Part shown: positions 30,514 through 39,952 of the stretch, piece by piece | Numbering within the stretch: the first letter of the stretch is position 1 | How the letters are laid out: each line of letters begins with the position of its first letter | NCBI GenBank assembly: GCA_977017575.1 | Contig: CDRNVI010000071.1 | Coordinates: 62,001-126,000, forward strand | Source: Paramoeba atlantica | Lineage: Eukaryota > Discosea | Length of the DNA stretch: 64,000 nucleotides | Direction: 5' to 3' | Program-made: the position numbers and the translations under genes | Notes under the pieces: generated by a model | What the model was told of the DNA's origin: nothing | The model's input: only the letters and a program-made list of their open reading frames with translations | Databases searched by the model: none

Positions 30514-30817
30514 TCGCGTTGTCTTGTTTGCCACAATAAAGTTCGATAAGCGAAGTAAAGGAAAAAAGTACAGACGTCAATTATCTACAAGCACATTTCA
30601 ATTTATATTTTTTATAAATATAAATTATAGAACTTTTGCGTTTGTATTTATAATTTTCTTCTTTTAATAATTTATGAAAATTAATTTGCAGAGGTACCGG
30701 TTGACGTCCCTACTATTTTGAGAAGATTTTGGCGAAATAAATATTTCGTTAGTTAATATTCCAATGATTTTTATTGCATTAATAAGTACTTTGACGGCAA
30801 TTAGCCAGAAATAACAA

Positions 30818-31654
30818 CTATACTTCGCATATGCCTGTAAGTTTGATCTTAATCATCCCCATAGTTTTAGGGAGAAGCATCTTGTCAAGTACTCCGTGCA
30901 ACTGAATGTTATTTTCCAAACTTAGTCTTTGCATGCGTGTAGGTAGGTTCTCAAACCGAACTTCGCCTTCGAAAGCATTGTTACCACACCAAAGCATTTC
31001 TAACGACTGAGGTAGACTCTGCAGATCAAGAGATCCAGTAAACATGTTCCGCCCCAGATTGAGATTTCTCATACACGACGGTAAACAAGTCAAATTTATG
31101 TTTCCTGAAAATTTGTTGTCATAAAGACTCAGATGTTGTAGACTCGCAGGAAGATGTGCTAGATCTACATTCCCTTCAAAATCATTCGCAGAACAATAGA
31201 GTATCCTTAGCATGTGGGGCAAATGCTGCAGATCCAAATTACCCATAAATTCGTTCTTCCCGATTTCTATTTCACGCAAAGGTGTGGACAAAGTACCTGT
31301 GGAGAATGGCCCTGTAAGATTATTGTGGTAAAAAGTAAATAGGGTCACTGTTCGTGGTAACGAATCCCATTGCGGTGTCCCTGTAAGTGCCATCCTGTAC
31401 CAATTGAGTCCCGTCACGTGTAAGTGATCGGCGCACGTTACTCCTGCCCACCTACAAGCTGGTGTGGATGTATTCCATGTGGGATGCGGATTTTTAATGT
31501 CCACAATGAATTGGGCAAGCTCATATTCCTGAGGCAATTTCGCTCCCCGTACTTTTCCCGCACGACTGTGATACTGTGCGGCATCTGTATCATCAGCTGT
31601 GGTGTATGAACATAACAAGGTCGTGGATTTCAACGTGAAAATGCGTGAACTCAT
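30818..31654 (-). CDS. LRR family member 6
   Basis: 278 residues from the ATG at 31654, which directly follows a T-rich tract and AACCAG, a strong trans-splice acceptor; the frame extends further upstream without need. A weak signal peptide (RIFTLKSTTLLCSYTTADD) precedes AGKVRGAKLPQEYELAQFI. The cap is WNTSTPACRWAGVTCADH. About eight LRRs follow, e.g. FSGNINLTCLPSCMRNLNLGRNMF. It is most similar to member 3 at 15715 (same leader, same cap spacing), so the two are likely recent duplicates. It lies between the giant LRR gene and the DnaJ gene. No anchor is visible. Confidence 0.85.
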   Translation of the reverse strand: MSSRIFTLKSTTLLCSYTTADDTDAAQYHSRAGKVRGAKLPQEYELAQFIVDIKNPHPTWNTSTPACRWAGVTCADHLHVTGLNWYRMALTGTPQWDSLPRTVTLFTFYHNNLTGPFSTGTLSTPLREIEIGKNEFMGNLDLQHLPHMLRILYCSANDFEGNVDLAHLPASLQHLSLYDNKFSGNINLTCLPSCMRNLNLGRNMFTGSLDLQSLPQSLEMLWCGNNAFEGEVRFENLPTRMQRLSLENNIQLHGVLDKMLLPKTMGMIKIKLTGICEV

Positions 31655-31864
31655 CTGGTTCTCAAAGGAACATACAAAAGAAAATATTGAACGATGAGGA
31701 AAGTAGATGTTTTCAAAATACGTATTGAAGACTTGTGACAAAGAACGAAATCAGATACCACTAAACGAAAATACGGTGTAGCGGTGTGCTTATTTTTTAT
31801 AAAGGCAAATTGCAGGCAAATGACAAAACGATTTTCCAGTACCTTTGGAGCAACCCTGCTACCA

Positions 31865-33385
31865 CTACGTTTTGCTCGTTTGAACCCAATGCTTAAACTT
31901 CTTACGAAATTTTCGAAGCAACCCCATATCTAGCGGAGCCCTCTCCCCATTTCTCCGCACAGTTTCCTCCCTCCTATCCCCCTTTTCCTCACCCCCCTCC
32001 TCTGTCTTGGCAAACTCTTCCAACAGCTGTCGCTGCCTCGAGGAGAGCTCCCTCGGAATCACCACCGCATAATGCAGATGCAAATCCCCCTGCTTCATGC
32101 CCCCTTGTGTCCCCCCTCCACCTGCCACACTCCCCACCATCCTCGTCACCCCTCTCCCTCTCAACACCTGCCGATCTCCTTGCTGTGTCCCGGACGGCAC
32201 CCGTATCTCCATCTCTCCCCCACTCGGTGTGGGAAGTCTCACGGCCCCACCCAACAGTGCCCGCGTCAATGGCACCGGTACCACCACATGAATCTCCAAC
32301 CCCTGCCTCATGAACACCTCATCCTCCCCCACCACGACCTCCACATACAAATTCCCCGGGGTCCCACCCCGTACCCCGGCCTCCCCTTTTCCCACGACCT
32401 TGAGCCTCTCCCCGTTGTCAATCCCCCGAGGCACGGGGAGGGACTGGGTGGTTTTGTCCCGCACCACGCCTCTCCCGTGACAGCTCGGACACTGTGCCCG
32501 GAACACCTCCCCCTCCCCCCCACAATGCACACAGTCCTGCTGCATGTGGAAGAACCCGGTGGAGAGGACCCGCTTGCCGCGTCCCTCACACTGGGTACAT
32601 TTAATCTTACGTTCCCCGTCCTTACTTGCGGTCCCGTGACAGGAACCACACGACTTGGTCGTGGCATAGGTAATCTCTTTTGTGCATCCCCCAAACCCCT
32701 CCGAGAAGGAGAGATCAAGTTTAAAATGAATGTCATGCCCCGCCTCGGGGGCGGTACTTGACCTTTTCTTCGCCCCCCCTCCCGCGGCGGCACTTTTCTG
32801 CCCCGTCATTTTCTCAAAAATCTCTTCAAAGTTATTGAAGTCAAATTTTTGGTTCGGGTCGAACCCGGGGAAACCCCCGGGGTGGGCTCCGGGGAAGCCG
32901 AAGGGGCTGCCCGGCCCCCCGGGGGCGGCATTCCCGAAGGGGTTGTACCCCCCGGGGCCGAAGGACTCCCCGGCGTTGGGGGTCCCCGTCATGTCGTACA
33001 CGGAGCGCTTCTGCGGGTCCTTGAGCGTGTCGTAGGCCTGGCTGACCTCCCCGAACTCCCTCGCGGCGTTGGGGCTGGGGTTGACGTCGGGGTGGAGCTT
33101 TTTGGTCTTCTCGCGGTAGGCTTTTTTGATCTCTTCTTGGGAGGCGGTGCGGGGGACGCCGAGGGTTTGGTAGAGGTCCCGGGTGGTGGTTTTACCGCTG
33201 GTGGAGGTGCTTTGGAAGGTGAGCGCGGAGAGGTAGAGCGGAGGGGAGGGGTGTCGGGGGTGTGGTCGTTGCAGTCGTCGTGGTGGGGAGGAGAGGAGAA
33301 GGCGAGGAGGAAAAAGGGAAGAAAAAACGGCTTGGGGAGAGGTTGCGTGACACAGTGGCGCTTTTGAGAGGAGGGAGGGTGGCAT
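31865..33385 (-). CDS. Mitochondrial DnaJ (type I Hsp40)
   Basis: 506 residues. Residues 1-60 are rich in Arg, Ser and Pro without acidic residues, a typical mitochondrial presequence. The J domain at about 65-130 has YQTLGVPRTAS and HPDVN. A Gly/Phe region (GPGGYNPFGNAAPGG) follows. The zinc-binding domain has four CxxCxGxG-type motifs: CGSCHGTA, CTQCEGRG, CVHCGGEG and CPSCHGRG. A substrate-binding C-terminal domain completes the type I layout. It would stimulate mitochondrial Hsp70, as Mdj1/Tid1 do. A Lys-rich tail is unusual. The start lies in a pyrimidine-rich leader. Confidence 0.92.
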   Translation of the reverse strand: MPPSLLSKAPLCHATSPQAVFSSLFPPRLLLSSPPRRLQRPHPRHPSPPLYLSALTFQSTSTSGKTTTRDLYQTLGVPRTASQEEIKKAYREKTKKLHPDVNPSPNAAREFGEVSQAYDTLKDPQKRSVYDMTGTPNAGESFGPGGYNPFGNAAPGGPGSPFGFPGAHPGGFPGFDPNQKFDFNNFEEIFEKMTGQKSAAAGGGAKKRSSTAPEAGHDIHFKLDLSFSEGFGGCTKEITYATTKSCGSCHGTASKDGERKIKCTQCEGRGKRVLSTGFFHMQQDCVHCGGEGEVFRAQCPSCHGRGVVRDKTTQSLPVPRGIDNGERLKVVGKGEAGVRGGTPGNLYVEVVVGEDEVFMRQGLEIHVVVPVPLTRALLGGAVRLPTPSGGEMEIRVPSGTQQGDRQVLRGRGVTRMVGSVAGGGGTQGGMKQGDLHLHYAVVIPRELSSRQRQLLEEFAKTEEGGEEKGDRREETVRRNGERAPLDMGLLRKFRKKFKHWVQTSKT

Positions 33386-34158
33386 GTGGGTGAAAGGAGA
33401 CGTGTTAAAAAAGGATCAAGTTGGGGTAAATTGGGATAGGGATGAGTATCTGAATGGAGAATTCAAAGAAAGGTACCCCCTGCCCCCAGTACTTTGAATG
33501 AGCAAGTAGGTATCGTAAACAGAGGGCATTGGTTGGGGATATGAACAAAAATACTACAAATAAAATATAAAAGTAAATTGGAACACTACCGTATACCCCC
33601 CTCCAAGTAACAGAGATTCGATACTTTTTGGGCTGATCCCCAGTAGCAAGAATTAGGCTTGGAAGGGTGGTTAGACGGGGGGGGGGGGAGGGTGATTGGA
33701 CGGGTGAGGATGGCTAGACGGGGCGGAGATGGCGTAGTTGACTGGACAAGAAATCACCGCTCATGAATAAAAAGTCTTTGCTAAAAGTGCAAAAGAGGTC
33801 ACCAAAAAAGCACTCCCCTAGCAACGAAGATTTGTCCATTTTGGCCCAAAACCGATTCTATTACTGGGGGGTATACGGTAAAGAAACTCAAGAACAAGTC
33901 TATGTAGAGTGCATAAGAAGAATGTTCTAAACAATTATAGTACCTTACAATATTGTAAGTGGCCTATTACAGTTTACAATCGAGGCGCAAGTAATTCAAA
34001 ATATTTTATAATACATTGGTCACCTCTATTTACCAAAACATTGCTCAAATGCAATTCGTAGCTCCATTATCTTAAGTTTTAGAAAAAAAATAGGTGAAAA
34101 GCTCAAAATATCTTTACTATTTTAAAAAAAAATAACGAAAGGACCCCATTCCCTCTTT
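33386..34158. other. Intergenic stretch with a MITE
   Basis: The first 60 bases are the pyrimidine-rich leader of the DnaJ gene (on the minus strand). The MITE at 33589-33878 takes the middle, and the remainder is AT-rich without recognised features. Confidence 0.5.
33589..33878. mobile_element. 290-bp MITE of the CCGTATACCCCCC family
   Basis: The ends are ccgtatacccccc and ggggggtatacgg, followed inward by imperfect inverted aagtaacagagattcg and ccgattctattact. It is flanked by TA at 33587 and 33879. The same ends bound the element at 18893-19751. It contains no reading frame and a run of G with gggg..ggggg near 33680. Confidence 0.8.
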
Positions 34159-35226
34159 TTACATAAACAAGGGGTAGACCCGCGGCGGACGTGCGAGACG
34201 ACGTCTTTCCGCATCTTGTCTCCGGATCTGGTTGTTCCACCGCAATGTGCTTCGATCCGTCACGACACTCTGACAAATCGGGCACTGCCGACTACTACGC
34301 AGCCAGGTGTCAACGCAAACCACATGATAGGTGTGAAAACACGGAAGCGTGCGTTTCGGCTCTCCGGTTTCATATGACTCCATACAGATCGCACACTGAA
34401 TCGGTTCCCCGTCGGAGTCAGTTGAAGCAACGTTCCTATTGACCAGTGTTCCCGAATTTCCCATGCAAACCGAGGCAGTTGACGAAAAACGGGTTTGTGC
34501 AGCTGATTCGAGACCGCTTTCTCCATTTTCATGAGTTGTCACAACGGAACGTACGCTGCGTACAGTAAAGGCCTCGATTTGGTGACGCAATAATCCGCGC
34601 CCATTGGGGTACGGCGAAGGGGACGGAAAAGGAGTCCCCATTTGTCTCACGTCCGGGTTTCGACTCAAATGGGGTGAGCTAAGGTTTGGACCTTCTCGAA
34701 TAGAGGGCGTACGATTAGTTATGTTACGTCTACGTCGCCCAAAAATTCTTTGTGCAGTTTGTGCAATGGCATAGTCCACATTGTCCCCCAAATAGATATC
34801 GGGTGGAATCTCATCTACAATATCTTGCTGCGCTTCCACGTTTTGTGGTGAAGCCATCCTGTAACCATTGTCATTTCCTCGAGGTTCTCTCCCGGACGCT
34901 ACGGAATTGTACCCATGACGATTTCGCGAGCGATGCATGATGTTTCGAGGGGGGATAACCACGCGAGGAAAGGAGTGATGCAAATCTTGCTGTACCCGTG
35001 GCGGTAGCCGACCACCGTTTTCTAGGATTAAAGAATCGAGGGAGTCTAAAAGAGAGGGGGGGAGAACTTCGACAGGTTGGGTGAGATAGTCCTGTGTGTC
35101 TCGGGGAAGCAAAGGGCCTCGGCGGCATCCGTGTCGTCTACGACGAAAGGAGCGAGTGAAGTGGGACGGGCGACGAGGTGGACGTAAGGAACCCAATTCA
35201 GCACCAGGTATGCCCTCTCCAAACAT
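34159..35226 (-). CDS. RING-H2 finger protein, probable E3 ubiquitin ligase
   Basis: 355 residues. The RING-H2 at about 276-318 is CAICMESYETGEP...CFHTYHVVCVDTWLRSSRQCPIC, with correct spacing C-X2-C-X14-C-X-H-X2-H-X2-C-X10-C-X2-C, so it should bind two zinc ions and recruit an E2 enzyme. The preceding 270 residues are Arg/Pro/Ser-rich and disordered, with a short ordered patch (DNVDYAIAQTAQRIFGRRRRN). The C-terminus is basic. No membrane segment or other domain is seen, so the substrate is unknown. ATG start and intronless. Confidence 0.85.
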   Translation of the reverse strand: MFGEGIPGAELGSLRPPRRPSHFTRSFRRRRHGCRRGPLLPRDTQDYLTQPVEVLPPSLLDSLDSLILENGGRLPPRVQQDLHHSFPRVVIPPRNIMHRSRNRHGYNSVASGREPRGNDNGYRMASPQNVEAQQDIVDEIPPDIYLGDNVDYAIAQTAQRIFGRRRRNITNRTPSIREGPNLSSPHLSRNPDVRQMGTPFPSPSPYPNGRGLLRHQIEAFTVRSVRSVVTTHENGESGLESAAQTRFSSTASVCMGNSGTLVNRNVASTDSDGEPIQCAICMESYETGEPKRTLPCFHTYHVVCVDTWLRSSRQCPICQSVVTDRSTLRWNNQIRRQDAERRRLARPPRVYPLFM

Positions 35227-35766
35227 GTAATGTAGGACAGATTGATTTCACTTTAAGATTCGAGAAATATTCTATGAAACACCTTAAAATTTTGGTGTGC
35301 GTAGTCAAAATAGGTTTTGCTAACAGCAAATAAATAAAAGAGAAGATATTTGTAGAATACCTTACCTGGATACAATTTGCAGTGCATTTTACTACAATGA
35401 CTAGAAAAGAGATTATCTCTCTTAGTGAAATACACAATATTGCACCGAGAATTAAAAAATTCAATACAGAATGCCGGCTTTTGAAATCAATTTCCTCTTG
35501 AAAAATATGAAGTACAGATATCAAAAAATAAAACAGAATGATTTTGAAAACATTTTTCCTTCTGCCTTTCATATTCTGCGTAAAAAACTTGAGTACACTA
35601 AACCTTTTCACTTAGTTCTGGCCGATACAAGAGCTTGGAAGAAGTTTTTAAAGTTATTTTCTGCTAAAAAAATATAGACAATATACAAACTTTATGCTAT
35701 GTTTGCTACTTTCTCATGCTATTATTAAGTCGCCAAAAACATTCAGTACTGCTACTAGACCGAGCG
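35227..35766. other. AT-rich intergenic stretch, nothing recognised
   Basis: Short overlapping open stretches on both strands (35198-35611 minus, 35471-35677 plus) are hydrophobic or Lys-rich and resemble no family I know. I do not support a gene here. Confidence 0.4.
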
Positions 35767-38580
35767 CTAGACTTGCTCCGGGGCCGAATCCGAGACCCCT
35801 TCCTCCATATCAAGGTCCGTTACACGACCAAGAGTCTCTCCCTGGGGGTTTACGTCCTGCTGGGCGCTGCCAAACCAGTTGCGTGGGTGAGAAAACCAGG
35901 AACGTCCCCACCATCCACGAGAGGGGGCCTCATCCGATTCTAGTGCTTGCTCTTCGGCCTCTTTCAACCCCCCTTGTTCCTCACCCGACTCTCTTTCCGG
36001 GGCCACAACACCGCCTAGTACGGAGTCCGTCGACGAAGAGGAGGAGCGATCCTCCGCGGCAGAGGATCCGGACTGCAACCGAGCAAAGGAAGGCCACGCG
36101 CTCCACGTATAGGTACGCTCCTTGCGGCGGCGATCGGCACCCTCTTCTTTTTCGTCCTCCACGACTTCCTGCTCCAGATCTTCATTCACCCGAGGGATCG
36201 CCTCCTCGCCCTCCTCGTCGGCGACGACCGCGGCGCTGGATTGGCTTGGTTTCGGTGAGGAAAATCCGTGAACTGCAGAGGAAGAGGACCAGGGCCAAGC
36301 TTGAGGAAACCATGAGCCACGAGCTTGGCTATCGGAACGATCACGTGGGCTCCGAGGAGAGGAAGACGCAGATGGGCGAGTGAAGAACCGATTCCACGGG
36401 CGAGCCGAACGCGAAGCAGCAGCCGACGCTGATGACGACGACGAAGAAGAGCTACTTACCGGAGCCTGGCGTCGCTGCGCTCGTCGCCCCCTTGACGGGA
36501 CCCACCACCACGCATCACACCCACGCTCCTCCTGGTTATCCTCCCCCCCTTCCTCCATCCCCCTCCCCATCTCCGCCTCCACCTCCCTCTCCTCTCGTCT
36601 CACCCACCGCACCCCGTTCCGGCACGATCCCCACAACCGTGCGAACACATCCCGTAGCGCCGCCCCGAATCCCCCGACACTACGGCACAGGGGCCCGGAG
36701 CACACCCCCGCCCCCGCCCCCGTGCCGGGCCCCAGCTCCAGCCCCAACGTGTCCGCGTAAGACACCATGGTGTCCGCGACCCAGTTGTCACTGAAGTCAT
36801 CCACCTGCCGCCCCGCGGGGTCGCGCTCCCCGGAGAACGCCCGGGAGGCGTCCGCGTCCTCCGCCCGTTTCTCCATCTGCTCCTGCGGGAGGCGCTCCGC
36901 GGTGACCTCGCGGTACTCCCGCTCGGAGAGGGAGCGCCACGCGTGCCGGTTCTGTAACCGACTCAGGTCCGCGAACAGCTCCGCGGTCTGCTCCTCCTCG
37001 GAGTCACTGACGTTCTGTGGTTTACCCAACCCACTGGGGTTCGCCTTCTCTTCCGTATCCTTTTCTTCCGTATGGCTTTCTTCTTTACTTTCCTCCTTAC
37101 CGTTTTGTTTCGCATCAACGGTGGGTACAGAAGAATCGGGAGAATCGGAAGAGGGCAACGACAGCCCGCTTTGTTGTTCGTGTAACCGACTACGGCTACG
37201 GGGGGAGACCACGTGGGAGGGTTCACCCGTTCGTGGCTTCTGGATCCCCGCCTCGGCGTAGTCCTTCTCGGAGAGCGAGCGCCAGGCGGCACGGTTCTCC
37301 AGACGCTCCAGCTCGGGGAGGGTCAGGGGGCTGCGACGCCCGAGCTCGGGGTCGTCCCCGAGAAGGGGGGAGGGGGGGACGAGGACGGGGGAGGGGAGGG
37401 CCGCCGCGGCCTCGGACATCGCGGCCTGGTACTCCCCCTCCCGGAGACTGCGCCACGCGGCGCGGTTCTCGAGGTTACCGACGAGTTTGTCCAAATGCGC
37501 GAGCTCGGAGAAGGTGACCGGGGAGGAGGGTTCGGGGACCGGGGCGGGTTTCGTGCTCTCCTCCACCGGGGCGGGTTGGTGCGTCGAAGCCTCCACGCGG
37601 GCCTCGTCGAACTCACTCTCGCGTAACGCACGCCAGGAGTGGGAGCGTTCCATCTCGCTTATGAGCTTTTCCATCGCCGGGACCTCCTCAAGGGGGGAGG
37701 GGGGAGGGTTCGTCGTCCCCTCCTCGACGTGGGTGGGTTGGTGGGTCGCAGCCTCGGTCTGGGCCTCGGCAAACTCATTCTCACGGAGCGCGCGCCAGTC
37801 GTGGGGCTGCTCCATCTCCTCCACGAGTTTCTCAATCTTGGGCGACGCTGGGGAGGGGGAGGGGGGCGCTGCTGCTGCTGCTGCTGCGGGTTGTGTCTCC
37901 GCGGGCTCCCCCGTGTCCTCATCCACATCCACGATCTCTACCGAGGGGGGTGGGCTCTTCGCGGCGTGTTCCTGCACACGCGGCGGGGTGCGCTGTTGTT
38001 CGGCGTGCTTAAAGAACTCAAACGATCGCATCGGGGCGGGGCTCTCCAGCCCTTTGTACCCCTCGGACTCCTCCTCGGGGACGGTGACCGTCTCGGGCTC
38101 CGTTTTCGACAACGCATCCTCGAAGCGCTCCGGTTTGCGCTCGTCCAGATGGGCGAGAGCCTGGGCGTGTTCCTTCTCGAGCTCTGTGTCATCCACCGGG
38201 GCCTCGGAAGGGGCAGAGGGGGAAGGGACAGAGATCCCAGCGTCGCGATCCTCGGCGTCCGGCGAAACCGAACCCTCCGCAGGGGGAGATGACGTCGCTT
38301 CTTGTTGTTCCAGGTCAACAGGCTGGGTCTCGGGCTCTGCAGCGGGCGGAGAGACCTCCGCAGGAGCCTCGGGATCTTCTACAGTTGTCGGAACCACAGA
38401 CGGGCTTGAAAGGGGAGCATCTTCCGTAGATGGGGTTTCCGCGTCTGCCTCGTCGTCGGAATCACGTCGTGATTTTTCAGGTGGCACGTCGGAACAAATC
38501 CAAGAGGGAACGTGAGACGGTGGGAACGGGGCAGCGAGGACTAGTGTGAAAACAAGACCCAGTGCCGTAGTCAAGCGCAT
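35767..38580 (-). CDS. Secreted protein with five AWRSL repeats
   Basis: 937 residues. A signal peptide (RLTTALGLVFTLVLAAPFP) opens the protein. An acidic, Pro/Glu-rich region runs to about residue 255. Five copies of an about 20-residue motif follow: (E/Q)(N/R)R.AWRSL.E.EY..A, with variants DWRALRENEFAEA, SWRALRESEFDEA, AWRSLREGEYQAA, AWRSLSEKDYAEA and AWRSLSEREYREV, at about 260, 315, 374, 432 and 546. Spacers of 50-110 residues separate them. The C-terminal third is Ser-, Arg- and Trp-rich (RGWWGRSWFSHPRNWFG). No membrane anchor is evident. I do not recognise the motif; an amphipathic helix that docks on a partner fits it. Function unknown. Confidence 0.7.
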   Translation of the reverse strand: MRLTTALGLVFTLVLAAPFPPSHVPSWICSDVPPEKSRRDSDDEADAETPSTEDAPLSSPSVVPTTVEDPEAPAEVSPPAAEPETQPVDLEQQEATSSPPAEGSVSPDAEDRDAGISVPSPSAPSEAPVDDTELEKEHAQALAHLDERKPERFEDALSKTEPETVTVPEEESEGYKGLESPAPMRSFEFFKHAEQQRTPPRVQEHAAKSPPPSVEIVDVDEDTGEPAETQPAAAAAAAPPSPSPASPKIEKLVEEMEQPHDWRALRENEFAEAQTEAATHQPTHVEEGTTNPPPSPLEEVPAMEKLISEMERSHSWRALRESEFDEARVEASTHQPAPVEESTKPAPVPEPSSPVTFSELAHLDKLVGNLENRAAWRSLREGEYQAAMSEAAAALPSPVLVPPSPLLGDDPELGRRSPLTLPELERLENRAAWRSLSEKDYAEAGIQKPRTGEPSHVVSPRSRSRLHEQQSGLSLPSSDSPDSSVPTVDAKQNGKEESKEESHTEEKDTEEKANPSGLGKPQNVSDSEEEQTAELFADLSRLQNRHAWRSLSEREYREVTAERLPQEQMEKRAEDADASRAFSGERDPAGRQVDDFSDNWVADTMVSYADTLGLELGPGTGAGAGVCSGPLCRSVGGFGAALRDVFARLWGSCRNGVRWVRREEREVEAEMGRGMEEGGEDNQEERGCDAWWWVPSRGRRAQRRQAPVSSSSSSSSSASAAASRSARPWNRFFTRPSASSSPRSPRDRSDSQARGSWFPQAWPWSSSSAVHGFSSPKPSQSSAAVVADEEGEEAIPRVNEDLEQEVVEDEKEEGADRRRKERTYTWSAWPSFARLQSGSSAAEDRSSSSSTDSVLGGVVAPERESGEEQGGLKEAEEQALESDEAPSRGWWGRSWFSHPRNWFGSAQQDVNPQGETLGRVTDLDMEEGVSDSAPEQV

Positions 38581-39387
38581 AGTGGTGATGTCACAGGTCT
38601 GAGATAGATAAAGTCGTTAAAAAAGAAGAAGAATGAAAGTCTTCTAAGAGATAAAGATCTTTTTTTCGATGATAGTGCAAAAACTATACACCATGTAATG
38701 CATGATCGCTGACTAGTAGTGCAGTCATTCTTAAACTTTGGGACAACCTAACTTTGGGGCAACCTTAACTACAGGGGGGAAATTAAGTTATGTCAACAAA
38801 AGTCGTATTAATTTCTGGGGTTAACACGACTTATGTTGACATAACTTATGTTGCCACAACATACATGTATGTTCACTTTTTTACCAAACTTTGCCAATTC
38901 CTACTGTTTGTTAAAAAACACGCCCATTGAAGAAAAGTTTCATTTAGTCACTCATTTCACAAAGAAAATTGTAAACTTCAAACGCAGTAAAATATTTATA
39001 AGAGCACAGGACCATTTACAGAAGATTCCAAAAAATATATTATGATTTACAAAAGACAATTACCAATCAATCGAGTGACATTTTGTAGCGGAACTCGTGC
39101 GCTTTAGCAGCTCGGACTATCAAGAAAAATATGGCAAAGAAATATGAAGTACCGCCTCCCCACTCGAACGCAACCCAGTTTCGACCTAAAATTGCCATAA
39201 GTGGCCACTCATGCCCCATAGAAAACATTCGTGCAAGAAAACAACTTTGTTTTATCGTCGGAAAATGGCATTTTGAATATCTGCAGCTGACAAATGTTCA
39301 CTCGTATAGCATTCAGTAAACCCCGAGGATAGTTATTATTCCAAAACGTTTTTAGGAAGATTCTGATTCTGCGAAAAAAGTTTTAAC
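38581..39387. other. Intergenic stretch with an inverted repeat
   Basis: The inverted repeat at 38785-38847 lies in otherwise AT-rich sequence. No gene is supported. A short direct phrase (aactttggg.caacct) is doubled at 38735-38765. Confidence 0.45.
38785..38847. repeat. Hairpin with 22-bp arms
   Basis: Arms aagttatgtcaacaaaagtc and gacttatgttgacataactt, with one mismatch, around a 19-base loop. Probably a MITE relic. Confidence 0.7.
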
Positions 39388-39952
39388 TCAAATAAGGAAA
39401 CCTGCAGGAGGCGTACCGACTATACGGGAAATATTATTTCGTTGGAGGCGGCAGTGACGCATGATGTTCGGCAAGTGGTTTACATCGATTTCGCCAGTAA
39501 AACCAGCGCCCTCTGCCCATAATCCGATGAGACCTTTGGGAAGATGTGTAAGGTTTATCGACCCTACGAAATTGTTGTCTGCTAAAGAAATGTATTCTAA
39601 CGTCGCAGGCAGTTTCGTTAAATCGACGGGGCCTTCAAACCTATTGTTGTGCAACATGATGGCCTCCAGGGATGATGGAAGTGATGTCAGATCTACGAAA
39701 TCAGTAAATTTATTTTCGCTTATCGAAAATCCTTGCAAGTGTCCTGGGAGTTGAGAAAAAGCTATGGGACCGTGCAAACTATTCTCTGCAACCCAAAATT
39801 CGAGAATAGTTCCGGCGAGAATTTCCGTGTTTAAATGTCCGAAAATCTTGCTGTTTACACAGTTTAATTTATCATACCTTTATAAGGCAGAGAATATGCG
39901 GATAGGCCTGGGGGGAGCATATGACGCTGCCCAGACCTATCTTTTACAGACG

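Noticed and set aside
36380-38515. Plus-strand open frames opposite the AWRSL-repeat protein
   Set aside because: GC-rich shadow frames; the minus-strand frame has a signal peptide and true repeats.
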